A DNA stretch of 64,000 nucleotides from Anastatus disparis (taxonomy: Eukaryota; Arthropoda; Insecta; Hymenoptera; Eupelmidae), in the NCBI GenBank assembly GCA_017163975.1, contig JAFFSR010000369.1, forward strand, positions 4,666,001-4,730,000, read 5' to 3'. Within the stretch, counting starts at the first letter, position 1. Every line of letters begins with the position of its first letter. Below the pieces are notes generated by a model. That model was given only the letters and a program-made list of their open reading frames with translations. It did no database searches and was not told the DNA's origin. The position numbers were made by a program, and so were the translations under genes. Below are positions 8,668-18,849 of the stretch, piece after piece.

Positions 8668-9564
8668 ATGCGCGGTAGGGTGAAATGTTCTTTTCTAATG
8701 TTCAGTAAGAGTTTAGCTTCGGACAGAGCAACACGTAAAATGGCTCGTTGTGAATTAAGTGCACCGGTAAAACCGGAGTTGCCGAACCTTTTATTATCGA
8801 CTACCTACGCGCTCAATAAGTCTAACTCGAAGAGAATTTGTGTTGGTCTTGAATATAGCGGTGGATATTATTATGAAGTTATTAAACTAAATTCTTCAGG
8901 TGGTTCGCACAAAAGCGTCTCTCTTGATCGACGTAGCTGGGATATTCTTAAAGATCAATTTGATGCCATAAGAGCTTATTTTCACAATTCTTATTCTTTT
9001 TATCAAGATTTCGGAAGGCCAACTAAGTTGTTTCTAACCAATCACGATTTGAATTTTACCACATTGTACGGTACTAGATCTATCAGCATTGATGAAAGGC
9101 CACAACCAAACGAGATTCACGACCCCGACGAAGAAGAAGAAACACCGGGGCAATCGCTTTGCAAAAAGAGAAAAACTTTTAATCATCCACCAGGTATAGT
9201 AATGCAACAGTCAACATTCGAAGGTCTTCGTCAGCAAAGTGTCTTGGTAGACCTTCTTCTCAACGATTTAAGCGGACGGGTCGGTAAGGTCAATCGTACT
9301 ACTGATCATATACTGGACTTTTTAAAAAGTAAACTCGGACAAGAAGGACTGGACAACGCCAAAGTGATTCTTAATGACTATAAATCATTTAAACAATATT
9401 ATTCAATTCTAAACAACGAATTAGAAGCTCATGTCATGGAGAATATGGTAGATGATACGGATCATTATAAAAGCTTGTATTTAAAATTTGTTTTATCTGA
9501 AATTTTAGCATTTAGTTTACCTATGATTGCAAAAGATTTGCGAGATATAATGATTCCTGTATAG
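8668..9564 (+). CDS. Polinton accessory protein with possible PC4-like domain
   Basis: Open from ATG 8668 to TAG 9564 (298 residues). ATG 8698 and 8740 are other possible starts; a TATA box at 8628 predicts a very short leader for 8668. Residues 55-104 run as beta strands (ICVGLEYSGGYYYEVIKL), a basic Gly/Ser turn, then SVSLDRRSWDILKDQFDAI. The order of strands, the SLxxxxW segment and the following helix resemble the PC4/Sub1 single-stranded DNA-binding fold. An acidic tract (PDEEEET) and a basic patch (KKRKTF) follow, then a helical C-terminus. The inference is that it could bind single-stranded DNA during replication or act in late transcription. I recognise no named family, so the PC4 link is a hypothesis. 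Confidence 0.55.
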   Translation: MRGRVKCSFLMFSKSLASDRATRKMARCELSAPVKPELPNLLLSTTYALNKSNSKRICVGLEYSGGYYYEVIKLNSSGGSHKSVSLDRRSWDILKDQFDAIRAYFHNSYSFYQDFGRPTKLFLTNHDLNFTTLYGTRSISIDERPQPNEIHDPDEEEETPGQSLCKKRKTFNHPPGIVMQQSTFEGLRQQSVLVDLLLNDLSGRVGKVNRTTDHILDFLKSKLGQEGLDNAKVILNDYKSFKQYYSILNNELEAHVMENMVDDTDHYKSLYLKFVLSEILAFSLPMIAKDLRDIMIPV

Positions 9565-9619
9565 AAAATGTATGTTAAAAAATAAATAAACTACGTTCAT
9601 GCTATAAACGACTTTATTA

Positions 9620-9660
9620 CTTAATATAAATACAACCACCCTTTCCAATCAGCTTTCATT
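9620..9660 (+). promoter_or_regulatory. TATA plus initiator before the MGQ ORF
   Basis: TATAAA at 9625-9630 is followed by TCAGCT with its A at 9651, 26 nt downstream and 38 nt before the ATG at 9689. This supports transcription of the tiny ORF that follows. Confidence 0.35.
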
Positions 9661-9688
9661 TATTTTCTAAACATTGCTCGAAACAGAC

Positions 9689-9760
9689 ATGGGACAATGC
9701 GTAGGTAAGATCGCTTCATTACGTTCTACAGACAGCGCTATAAAAAGAGAAAAATATTAG
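9689..9760 (+). CDS. 23-residue ORF with N-myristoylation/palmitoylation start
   Basis: ATG 9689 to TAG 9760. The peptide begins MGQCVGK: Gly2 is the myristoylation acceptor and Cys4 a common palmitoylation site, so a membrane-anchored peptide is plausible. A TATA/initiator pair precedes it by the expected distance. The sequence around 9700 (GTAGGTAAGAT) also looks like a splice donor, so this could instead be a first exon. Too short to be certain. Confidence 0.35.
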   Translation: MGQCVGKIASLRSTDSAIKREKY

Positions 9761-9909
9761 GAGCATTATAAAAAAGAAACAGTAAAATTAGAACATTTTC
9801 AAAAACATAATAAAAAAAATAACACAAATGAAAATATTCATTTAAATAATAACTTTTTACAATAAATAATTTGTCTCTTATCATATCTGTATATCACGCG
9901 TTTAACACT

Positions 9910-10071
9910 ATGGGTCAAAATAGTTCCAACACCGCCAAAACACCTTTAGTACAAGGTGACGATAAGAAAAAGAAGGAAAATCAATCATCATCAACCTGGA
10001 AACAATATTCTGATAAATTCTCAACAAACACTTATTCTATTCCTGAAAGGAAAGGATACAAAAAATTTTAA
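9910..10071 (+). CDS. 53-residue ORF with N-myristoylation signal
   Basis: ATG 9910 to TAA 10071, 150 nt after the preceding tiny ORF. It begins MGQNSSN, which fits the MGxxxS/T N-myristoylation consensus, followed by a lysine-rich stretch (DDKKKKEN) and a Ser/Tyr-rich tail. An upstream in-frame ATG-like start exists at 9871 but would bury the Gly. Two successive ORFs starting MGQ suggest duplication or alternative first exons of a membrane-targeted Polinton accessory protein. Function unknown. Confidence 0.4.
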   Translation: MGQNSSNTAKTPLVQGDDKKKKENQSSSTWKQYSDKFSTNTYSIPERKGYKKF

Positions 10072-10380
10072 TTTAAAACAAAAATTCATATACTTACATA
10101 CGGTCCTTTTTAGGACCAATAAAAGTTTATACGTGAGAAATAACAATTAATAGATAAAAAGTACTATATAACATTCAGGCCTTTAATATTATAAAATATA
10201 TTTTTTATATTAATATTTTTATGACAATGTTATATGATTTTTAATTACTTATTTATTTAATTTTTATAATGTTACTCACATTAAAAAATATACACATACA
10301 CACATACATATATACTATGCTTACGGCTGAAGAAAAAAGACAGAAGATGCAAATCATTAAGGGTTTCAAGGTCACCATAG
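10072..10380. other. AT-rich spacer, nothing recognised
   Basis: Plain AT-rich sequence. A possible polyadenylation context (AATAAAAG at about 10118) follows the MGQ ORF. No gene or repeat is evident. Confidence 0.5.
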
Positions 10381-10700
10381 AAACTATAACACCCTCAGAC
10401 AGGTGTGGGAGAGAGGACACCTTATTCACCAGAACACCCAGACAGGTGGGGGAGGGGAAAGTGGGTCAAATCAATTCACGATTATACAACCCCTTTATAC
10501 TACCACACCTGCCAGACATGTAAAGGGGAGCGAGACAAGGGGTCGAGACAGGGGGAGCGAAACAATGGGGGAGAGAGACAGGTGCAAAAAAATCGATATG
10601 TCTCGCTATACCATGCCATATCAGACAGTTGGCGGAGCGAGACCGGGGGAAGGGGGAAGTAATCGATATGTCTTGCTATACCATGCCATATACTACTTGC
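10381..10700. repeat. GC-richer patch with a 70-bp direct repeat
   Basis: Purine-rich GGGGGAG/GAGACAG text recurs several times. A 31-bp unit beginning AATCGATATGTC occurs at 10591-10621 and again at 10661-10691 with one C/T difference, so the repeat period is 70 bp. It may be part of the Polinton terminal region or an unrelated satellite; no coding signal is convincing. Confidence 0.55.
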
Positions 10701-10989
10701 ATTGATTAGCATAACAAAATAATATCATGGAAATGTATCGTGAACAGAAGAATTCAAATCTTGAAATGATCCAGATGAAAATTGACAATGACATTTCAGA
10801 TACATTTTTTTTAAATCAAATGATGATTTGATGGATTTCGATGATATCCACATAAATTATAACGATATTAAAATTAAGACTGATTAAATTAAATTTAATG
10901 AAAAAAGAAATAAAAGAAATAGACGACAAAGGAGCTTTGCGTATAACAGGATTTAATATGAAAATGGAAACAGAAAAATCGAATTAATA

Positions 10990-11480
10990 TAATGAAAATT
11001 CACAAAAAGACATGAAAATGAAAATGCAGAAAAAAAAGTAATGATAAAAAATTAGAACTAAGGCGTGTTCATAATGTTTATGTAAAAGAAAATTATGTGA
11101 AAATAAAAGAAAATCGACTATATAAATATGAAAAAATATTAAATATTAATAAGATAATGAAAATAAAATTGAAAAAAATACTGATAAATTAGAACATGAG
11201 GCTTTATGTAAAAAAGAAGCTTATATGAAAATAAAAAAAGAACAATCAAATAAATATGAAGTAAAATTAGAGAATACTAATATAGCGATAATAAAATTTA
11301 AGGATAAATGAGTACTGATAAATTAGAACAAAAATATGCGAATGAGGCGTAAGAAAAAAGCTTATGTAAAAATGAAAGAAAAACAACCAAATAAATATAA
11401 AGAAATATTAAATAGTACTAAGATAAAGAAAATGAAATTAATGAAATAAAGGGTATTGATAAATTTAAAAAGCAAGAAAA
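10990..11480 (+). repeat. Decayed tandem repeat, about 138-bp unit, coding-like
   Basis: A unit beginning with GATAAATTAGAAC-like text recurs near 11042, 11181, 11315 and 11457, with spacing of roughly 135-142 bp. Each unit reads as a similar Lys/Glu/Asn-rich helix (DKLE...EA..KAY.K.K..Q.NKYE) in one frame, broken by stops and shifts. It looks like the remains of a repeat-built coiled-coil protein gene. Confidence 0.5.
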
Positions 11481-11604
11481 GGTGAGAAAGGAAGAGAGAC
11501 AGCAAATAAGGTCGAGGGAGACATAGATATAGACATAGAAATTCGTTATTCGGCCTCGGGGTATATACCCTGTCTGGCATTATTAGGTGAAATACAACAA
11601 CGTA

Positions 11605-12112
11605 TAAAATTATTTATAAATATTGAGCCCAAAAAAATGTGAGACCCAAAGAAAATAGGATTCAGAAAAATGTAAGACCCGAAAAATATAAGGTCTAGAA
11701 AAATATAAAGCCAAAAAAAATATAGAGCCCAAGAAAATATAAAAATAAAAAAAATATTGGGCCCGAAAAATATAAGACCCAGAAAAATATAGAGCCCAAA
11801 AAAATATACGACCCAAACAAAAAAGGCCCAGAAAAATGTAAGAATCCAAAAAATATTGGGCCGGAAAAAATAAGACCCAGAAAAATTTAGATCCCGAAAA
11901 CATTTAAAGCCCAAAAAATATAGACACCGAAAAACTGTTGGGTCCAAAAAAAATTTAAGACCTAAAAAAATAAGGCTCAGAAAAATATAGAGCCCAAGAA
12001 AATATAAAAATAAAAAAAAGAAGGGCCCAAAAAAATGGGCATTGAATAAAAATATAAGGCCCAAAATAATTCAAGCCCCAAAAAAATATGGCCAAAAAAA
12101 GCTTTTGACTAA
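11605..12112. repeat. Degenerate short tandem repeat, about 20-25 bp
   Basis: About 20 imperfect copies of a unit resembling AGGCCCAAAAAAATATA fill this stretch. It produces a meaningless Phe/Leu-rich ORF on the minus strand (11546-12064), which I do not call as a gene. Confidence 0.75.
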
Positions 12113-12950
12113 TGAGTACTAATTATATAGGACCAAATAAAAAATTGCTTCTCTTATTACCAAAAAATTAGACACATTTAAAAAATGCGGAGGACCGGAG
12201 AACCAGAAAAAAAGTGATTTCACTTCAATATAATATAAGATAAGATACTTTACATAAGTATCACTACTGAAGCATTGAGTAAATTCACTCGATTGGTGGT
12301 TAGTTAACCACGTGGCTGTTCTCATAGCTGGCCGTGGTTTCTCGCTAGTAAATCCTTCACAATTCCCTTTATTTTCAATTATTAATATTCACTATTTGTT
12401 CTATCTTTGAGAGAGAGATAGATTTTATTTTAGTTAATCGATTTAATCTCAATTTAAATTTTACACACAAACGAAAGCTATCATTTTTACTTTGACTATT
12501 TCACTAACTAATTATTTATTGAATTAATTTTAAAGTAACGAATTTTATACCTGACTTACAACCTCCATTATCCCTTCTTCGATTTTTTCCTTTTTATACG
12601 TGGTCTAATCTCTCCAAAATGGCTGCATTCCCGCTTGGTGATCAGTTCGTCAAAAGGTATATCGGCTACTATCTTCTTCTCACGCAGTAGTAAAGAAAAC
12701 CGCAAAAAGAAAAAAACATGTCTCGCGAGAGAAAAAAAAGGAAAATGCTCAAAAAAATTATAACAAGAAAATTATAACTAATTATAACTAATTTTAATAC
12801 AACTTCCGTAGTATCATTTTGCAAATTATTTTGAAATAATTTCAAGTTTAAAACTTAAGAAACTCAAGTAAAATAAAAGTAAATTACTGATAGCTTAAAA
12901 CCAAGCACGCCTCTGCAGTTTTACTGCATGGACGGTAACAAAAAACCAAA
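12113..12950. other. AT-rich sequence, nothing recognised
   Basis: No ORF, repeat array or RNA gene is convincing in these 840 bases. Confidence 0.4.
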
Positions 12951-13916
12951 ATGAACTTCGTCGGATTTAAATCACCTAGAAAACAGACAGAAAATGTATC
13001 CCAAGTCTTAAAAGAAACATAGTTAAGTTATGCAAGAGCACCTACAGATCAAGTTTTGCCAACGCAAAGTGATGCCATTGTTATAGAATCAATTGAATTT
13101 TTAACCAATGATGACTATAGCGATGGAATTTAAAAGTTAATTGATGTAAGTAATATAAAATATATTTTTAAGATATGTGGTGATAGAATGTGTATGTACG
13201 TAACAAGTAAAACACTGGTTGAAGTGTTTTACTTGTTACATATTTAATCATTTAGAAGGCAATTTTGTATAAAAGAAGAGAATGAGAAATCGCTACCAGA
13301 AACATTACAAATTTTTGCAGAAAGCACTACTTATTGTACATACCTTTTACCTTTTAACAGAGTCTACCACTTATTTTATTTGTAAATAACCAGGGTACAT
13401 TGCAAAATCATGTCCATCTCCTAATTCTAATAATTATAATATCTCTCAACATAATAATGTCAATTTTAGTACACAATCTAAGCAATAAGTTTAATTCGTT
13501 CAATTTTTGAACGAACAGAGAAAACTGTCCAAAAGACCTCATTCGATTACAAATAGTGAAACTTCCACAAGTACTATAATACAAAAAACTATAACAATAA
13601 GCGACGAACAATCTAGCCAAGTAGTTTATACTCAGATAACTAACGAAGCTGATAGTATAAACAAAAAAGACAATAATTCAATAAAAGCAAGGAAACCTAA
13701 GCAGAAGAAAAGAAAAACATTACAAATAGATGAATAAGAATTGGAAAAAAAACAAGAACTTATAGAAGAAGCACTGCTACTGGTAGCACAAATTTTTAAC
13801 GATGTATCCAACAAACAACATATAAAATATCCAGAATTGTTAAACTTCATTGAAAAAAGTTATAATAAAGTTAATATATTGGAAAAAGCAAAAAAAAAAG
13901 AAAATAACGGAAGATA
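12951..13916 (+). pseudogene. Decayed ORF, possibly LINE ORF1 or a host-like protein
   Basis: Coding-like stretches appear in frame runs: a start MNFVGFKSPRKQ at 12951, continuing past a TAG with ESIEFLTNDDYSD and FKICGDRMCMY, and later 13507-13916, which continues past a TAA at 13735-13737. The later part is basic (KARKPKQKKRKTLQ) then helical with ELEKKQELIEEALLLVAQ. The composition fits the first ORF of a non-LTR retrotransposon, and an endonuclease scrap in the same orientation lies 2 kb downstream, but I cannot connect them. Low certainty. Confidence 0.3.
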
Positions 13917-15068
13917 AGATACATATTATTGACGCAATCATGGAGCAAGGAAAGTACTGTTAAAATAGGTACTAAATCTAGTATATCTAATTTATGTACT
14001 AAGGTATTTGAAAAGAAAGTGACGATATGATTTCAATTAGTACTATAGCTTGAATTTCAGGGACTAATGTTGGTACTATTATATTATGAACCGAGAGCAT
14101 AAATTTTCGATTCTTAGTACAGTTTTTTTGCGTACTAAGACTGACATTTCACCTACTCGATTCAAGGGCAATATTTCGCAGAAAATGTGATTGTTAATCT
14201 CTTTTAGTGCGGCTTTTTCTGTGACTAAAATTAGAAGTTGATAAAAATAGATTGAATTATATAATATATAACACTTTTCAATACGTAATAATTAATTTTT
14301 TAATTCGTGATATTTAAGGAATAAAACGATACATGTTTATCTGCCATACTCTGTTTTAAAATAGTTAACTTTTGAGTTTAAAATTAATTATTATTAATTT
14401 AAAATTATTATATATTATATGATTTACATTATATTTATCAACTGTTAAAAATTGTTATACAATTTAATGGTTTTTACGTTATTAAGCATTAATTATATTG
14501 AAGTTTCATACTTGACAGCGCCGCAGTGCGTATTATAAAGGTAATATGTTAGTTTAAGATAATTTAATTCCGTAGTATGGGAAAATTCAATAATATACCA
14601 AATAATTTTTATAGCACTGCGTGACATAAATTCGCACTTATACCATGCTTCTACGTGTTATAAATAGCCTATTATTTAACAGTGAAAAAAAAGAACTGTG
14701 AAAAATTTTTAACTTTTTTGTACGGTTCAATAAAGAAAGACTAATTTTAGATGAGTCTTAACACTTGATCAACAAGGAACGTCAGTATAATAAGCAATAA
14801 TTTGATATCTTGATTATTTTATAAAGTTTTCATTGATAATTATAAGGTGTAGATTATTACAACTCATTTATATTAACAATTTTAAAATTGAATAACAATT
14901 ATAAGCAAGTAAAATACAAGTAAAACTAAAATTATTAGTAGCGTAACATGCAAAGCGAAGAGGTATAGCCATTTCAGCGTTGCATTATAAAATGCTTCAG
15001 GGAATCCCCTATTACTACGCACGATTGCTATTGCTATACTATACATAAGTTACCTCCTCACTGCTCCT
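13917..15068. other. AT-rich sequence, nothing recognised
   Basis: No convincing gene or repeat boundary was seen in these 1.15 kb. Confidence 0.4.
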
Positions 15069-15344
15069 ACACTGAGAAAAAAGTAGAGCAAAAATTACAA
15101 TCCTTTTTGTAAAGCAACCACAGACTGTCATTTTGGCCAAAAATTACCATACTTTATAATAAAATTTACTAGATATATTGTGAAAATTCCTATACAACTT
15201 AGGAATTTTTATAATATTTCTAGTAAATTTTAATACAAAGTATAGTAATTTTTGGCTAAAATCACAGTCTGTGGTTGGTTTACGATAAAGTATGGTAATT
15301 TTTACAAAAAGTATTATAATTTTTACTCATTTTTTTCTCCGTGT
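15069..15344. mobile_element. Palindromic MITE, ACACNGAGAAAAAA termini
   Basis: The whole 276 bp folds back on itself. The left end ACACTGAGAAAAAAGTAG pairs with the right end (complement ACACGGAGAAAAAAATGAG), and the inner parts (CCACAGACTGT / ACAGTCTGTGG; TTTACTAGA / TCTAGTAAA) also pair. Non-coding. The termini resemble those of the element at 31195-31451. Confidence 0.7.
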
Positions 15345-15712
15345 ACGACGTTAATGCATACGTGAAACAAAATTTAAATTTATAACTTTATAAAAGATAA
15401 TTTGAACAAACAATTTTACATAATGTTAATTATATTGATTAAAATTATTTATTATTACACACTTTAAGTATATTTTTTAAATTATAATATTTAAAATCTT
15501 TTTCGATTCATCATTTACGGAGTGTTTAGTTTTGGCTCATATATAGTTTTCGCTTTCTTTTTTTTAATTTATCATTCACGGAACGCCCAGTACTTGCTTT
15601 TTTACAGTTTTCGTTTTTATTTTTTGAATTATCATTCGTGAAGTGCATAGTTTTTGTTTGTTATTGTTTTTTACTAGTACAGATTTAATATGGCAAATTT
15701 ATATCACTCGAG

Positions 15713-15853
15713 CTATAAAATAGTATAAGATACTCGTGACTTCAGTGGCCCATTATTTCACGGCGTTTAGCAGCCTCGCTACGCTCGGCTGCTAATCTCA
15801 CGCCGTCAAATAATGGGCCACTTATGTCACTTGTATCTTAATGTACTATTTTG
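15713..15853. repeat. Strong hairpin with about 60-nt arms
   Basis: AGTGGCCCATTATTTCACGG on the left pairs with CCGTCAAATAATGGGCCACT on the right, and AGCAGCC with GGCTGCT, around an 11-nt loop; pairing extends outward through AAGATAC/GTATCTT. It is GC-rich against an AT-rich background. Possibly a tiny MITE or the tip of a larger foldback. Confidence 0.7.
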
Positions 15854-16085
15854 GATATGTCGCGTTAACAGATGTACTAATATAAGTCGTCTTGATTTAT
15901 ATACAGAGGATCAATTAAAAAACGACTGGTAATATTTTTTTGACTCCTGACTCAAGTTAGTACATTTTTTTAGGTATTTTCCTTTCTCTGTGATAGCAAA
16001 AGCTTATCCTCACATTTAAAGTAAAAGTGTAAAAACCAAACTAACTAAAATTAAAAATACCTTCTTATCAAGTGTAAACAAAACA

Positions 16086-16376
16086 ATGTCAAAGAGCACA
16101 GCCGACATAGAAAACGAAACAGAAAATTTTATGTTCGATACAGATATTGAAAATTGTTAAAAAAAAAGAATTGAGAAAAAAATAACTATAATAATGCGCA
16201 CACATCACAAAGAATTAAGAATCATGTTCTGGAATGCCAGGAGCATTTCTAAACGTAAAGAAGAACTGTTAAAAATAATAGGAAATATAGATATTTTTAT
16301 TTGCGTAGAAACATGGCTTAGCTCAAACTGCAAAGAAAATTTTTACAATCCAGGATTTCAAATACCATATCTGAAA
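16086..16376 (+). pseudogene. LINE endonuclease N-terminal fragment
   Basis: In one frame from ATG 16086 (with a TAA soon after), the segment from 16194 reads LRIMFWNARSISKRKEELL and then DIFICVETWL. These match the start of the apurinic-endonuclease domain of non-LTR retrotransposons (WNAR, then xETWL). It is cut off at 16376 where the Helitron-like repeat begins, so only about 60 residues of the domain remain. Confidence 0.65.
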
Positions 16377-17532
16377 TCTGTTTTAAATAATATAATGAAT
16401 TCATATATTATTGAAGATAATGAAAAAGAAGAATTTAATAATTGCAAATAAGTATTAGAATATTATGAATATTACACTAATAAAATTATAGAATATAAAA
16501 TAACGTTACATGAACCAATAAATGAATTTTATCTGAGTCAAAGTTACGAAACATATTCAAGATATTTATTGAACACTGCACATATTTAATATTATTAAAA
16601 ATTTAATGTTTTTATAAAATGTTTAATATTTTATTAAGATTAAATTTTATAAAAAAAATTTTGATATATTTCTAAAATGTAAAATTAAGTAAAAAGATAT
16701 CAAACAGGAATTAAAACAAAATAATCCTTCAAATCTTAAATATCTTAAATATACATTTAGATATATCAAACATTATGTTGAATTATTATAATAAAATAAT
16801 TAAGAATTATTTTTTTTTAATATTTAATGTAATATTCACATAAAATATTAAACATTATATAAAACTATTGATAGTTAATAATCCAAAAATTTTGATATAT
16901 TTCTAAAATGTAAAATTAAGTAAAAAGATATCAAAGAGGAATTATAACAAAATAATCCTCTAAATCTTAAAAATCTTAAGTATACATTCAAATATATCAA
17001 ACAATACTATTAATAAATTTTACTAAAAAATTTATAATTTAAAAATATTTCATTAGAAAATTTTATTTTTCATTTATATTCATTATATATTGAAAATTAA
17101 TAATAACAATAATATAAACTAAGAAAAAGTGAAAATATTTATAAATTCATTCTATATATATATATATATATAATTATTTCATATTAAAAAAATTTTAATT
17201 TAATTCACAATGATAAAAATCTAAAAGATTTAAAATGTAAGATGATGTGAAAACCAGCTTAGTCTATATGTTATGAATAATGATTAAAATTTATTAATAA
17301 TTTTTTTCAGATATTTTACATAAATAATTAATATGATGTATTTTTTTTATGTTTCTATGTTAATAATAAAAATTTAATGAAAAATGTACAATTGTATAAT
17401 ATTATGTATAATATAAAAATATATTATCATAAAAAATTTTTTATAAAAAAAATGCATAAATGTTACATTTTATATTGATATGATACCTATAATGGGGGTT
17501 GACGAGCGGAGTGAGCAGGGGGTACTCCCCTA

Positions 17533-17533
<1 letters not shown>
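16377..17533 (+). mobile_element. Helitron-like repeat, copy 1
   Basis: This 1,157-bp segment is repeated at 54618-55803 at high similarity. Both copies start A|TCTGTTTTAAATAAT and end in a GC-rich hairpin followed by CTAG|T, then AT microsatellite. Helitrons begin TC, end CTRR after a short hairpin and insert between A and T, so the termini fit that type. The 5' part contains a short open frame (KIIEYKITLHEPINEFYL) that is better preserved in copy 2. Non-autonomous; no helicase inside. Confidence 0.6.

Positions 17534-17606
<73 letters not shown>
17534..17606. repeat. AT dinucleotide microsatellite
   Basis: About 36 TA units follow the CTAG end of the Helitron-like repeat; the solo LTR was inserted into this array. 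Confidence 0.95.
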
Positions 17607-17608
<2 letters not shown>

Positions 17609-18849
17609 CGACGAATATACATACTCGCGCATTCAAATTTCCCGCCTAACGGCCAAGCTACTATAGAATAATAGTTCTGAGCTCAGCCGCCAGGTGGCAA
17701 CCCCGAATGTCGTTACGCGCAACGGGAAAAATGAGGCCAGAGTATATAAGTGGCCGAGAAGCTAACCAGAGCAGAGCAGTGTAGACTATGGTCTCCCCTC
17801 TCTCTTTACCTGAGTGAGCACGCTAGGCTAAGAGAGAGTGAGACAAGTAGTAGCTGGTTGCCTTCCCTTGTAGAAGGACTAGCTTCTCTCTCTTGCACAT
17901 GAGGATAGACCGAGTGAGCACGCTGGTCTACACTCTGATGCATATGCTGGCAGCATAGAGCTACGCCGAGTGAGCACGCTGGCGTAAATTTATGTTACCT
18001 AGAGCGCACTCGCAACCTTTTGCCGTCACCGCAATGCCGAACTTGCGCCGCTGAATTTAAAGGTGACGTCTATCCAAAATATCATATTTTATTTCACATT
18101 TTGCCACTAGCTCAATTAAGGGTGTCGTCCACCATTTCATTAGTTATGCTAGTTAAAGGACTCCGTCCGACCATCGCGTAGTTATTAGGTTTTAGAATAA
18201 GTTAAGGGTGTCGGCCACACATTGTCTTTACTTCACTTAAGGGCTCCGCACGCCCATAGAGATTCGTAAATTAGATAATCAAGGGAGCCGGCTACCCATC
18301 ATTACCGTAGGATTAATTATAACAATACTAGGTGTCGTTGCCTATTTGTATTATAATTATTTAGTTATTAATCTTTTATTTCTTTTGTTTGCACATTGTT
18401 GCAGGTTAAAGCCACCGGTACAAATTAGACCGAAGATCCAGGCCGAAAGTTAACTATTATTTAGTTTCACTTGAAGATTCATTTATTAATTGATTTAATT
18501 AAATAGCCGTCAAGTGGCCAAGATAAGTAAAAATCTAATTACTTTATAAATTATATTTTCATTTAAGGTTAGGTTAGTTACTTGTATTATATAAAGATAG
18601 TAGGTTTAGTTTTGATTAATAGATTATTATTATTTCGTTATTGTAATCGTCGTTGTATATGAGTTTAACGAGTACAATAAAGCCAAAGTACTCCCTAGCA
18701 TAACCAAACGTGTTAAACCCGGTCACTTTCCTTCATTTTCCACCGTCCGATCCTTCCCACTCCTGCCGATCTTACTCTGGTAACTCGCTGAAGCGTCTGG
18801 TAACAGTAGTTAATACGTATTTCCCCTCCCGAAAGGGAAAAACGTTACA
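17607..18849 (+). mobile_element. Solo LTR of a retrovirus-like element (probably Gypsy type)
   Basis: The 1,243-bp segment starts TGCGACG, ends CGTTACA and is flanked by ATAT on both sides, which fits a 4-bp target duplication but is ambiguous because it lies in an AT array. Plus-strand promoter signals are present: TATATAAG at 17743-17750 and AATAAA at 18676-18681. Three copies of GAGTGAGCACGCT (near 17811, 17911 and 17968) and six GGGNGYCG-type hairpin motifs (18120-18345) lie in the transcribed part. No internal coding region or second LTR is present, so it is a recombined solo LTR. Confidence 0.65.

Larger units (their letters stand above)
1..10150 (+). mobile_element. Polinton/Maverick (adintovirus-like), right part
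   Basis: An ordered block of plus-strand genes identifies the element: protein-primed DNA polymerase B, packaging ATPase, chromodomain integrase, penton, major capsid protein and adenain-type protease. This combination is known only from Polintons/Mavericks and their virus relatives. Genes are tightly packed (gaps of 5-60 nt, some overlaps), unlike the surrounding DNA. The left end lies outside the window. The right end is not delimited: no terminal inverted repeat can be matched because its partner is off-window, so the boundary near 10150 is simply where gene-like sequence stops. Five genes are broken and at least five are open, so this is a partly decayed endogenous copy. Confidence 0.93.

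Noticed and set aside
10269..10712. Several overlapping 70-100 residue ORFs on both strands
   Set aside because: They arise from purine-rich and repeated sequence; no domain, no codon signal.
11546..12064. 172-residue minus-strand ORF rich in Phe, Leu and Trp
   Set aside because: It is the translation of the short tandem repeat at 11605-12112; no real protein features.
17441..17632. Minus-strand ORF of repeated Tyr-Ile
   Set aside because: Translation of the TA microsatellite.
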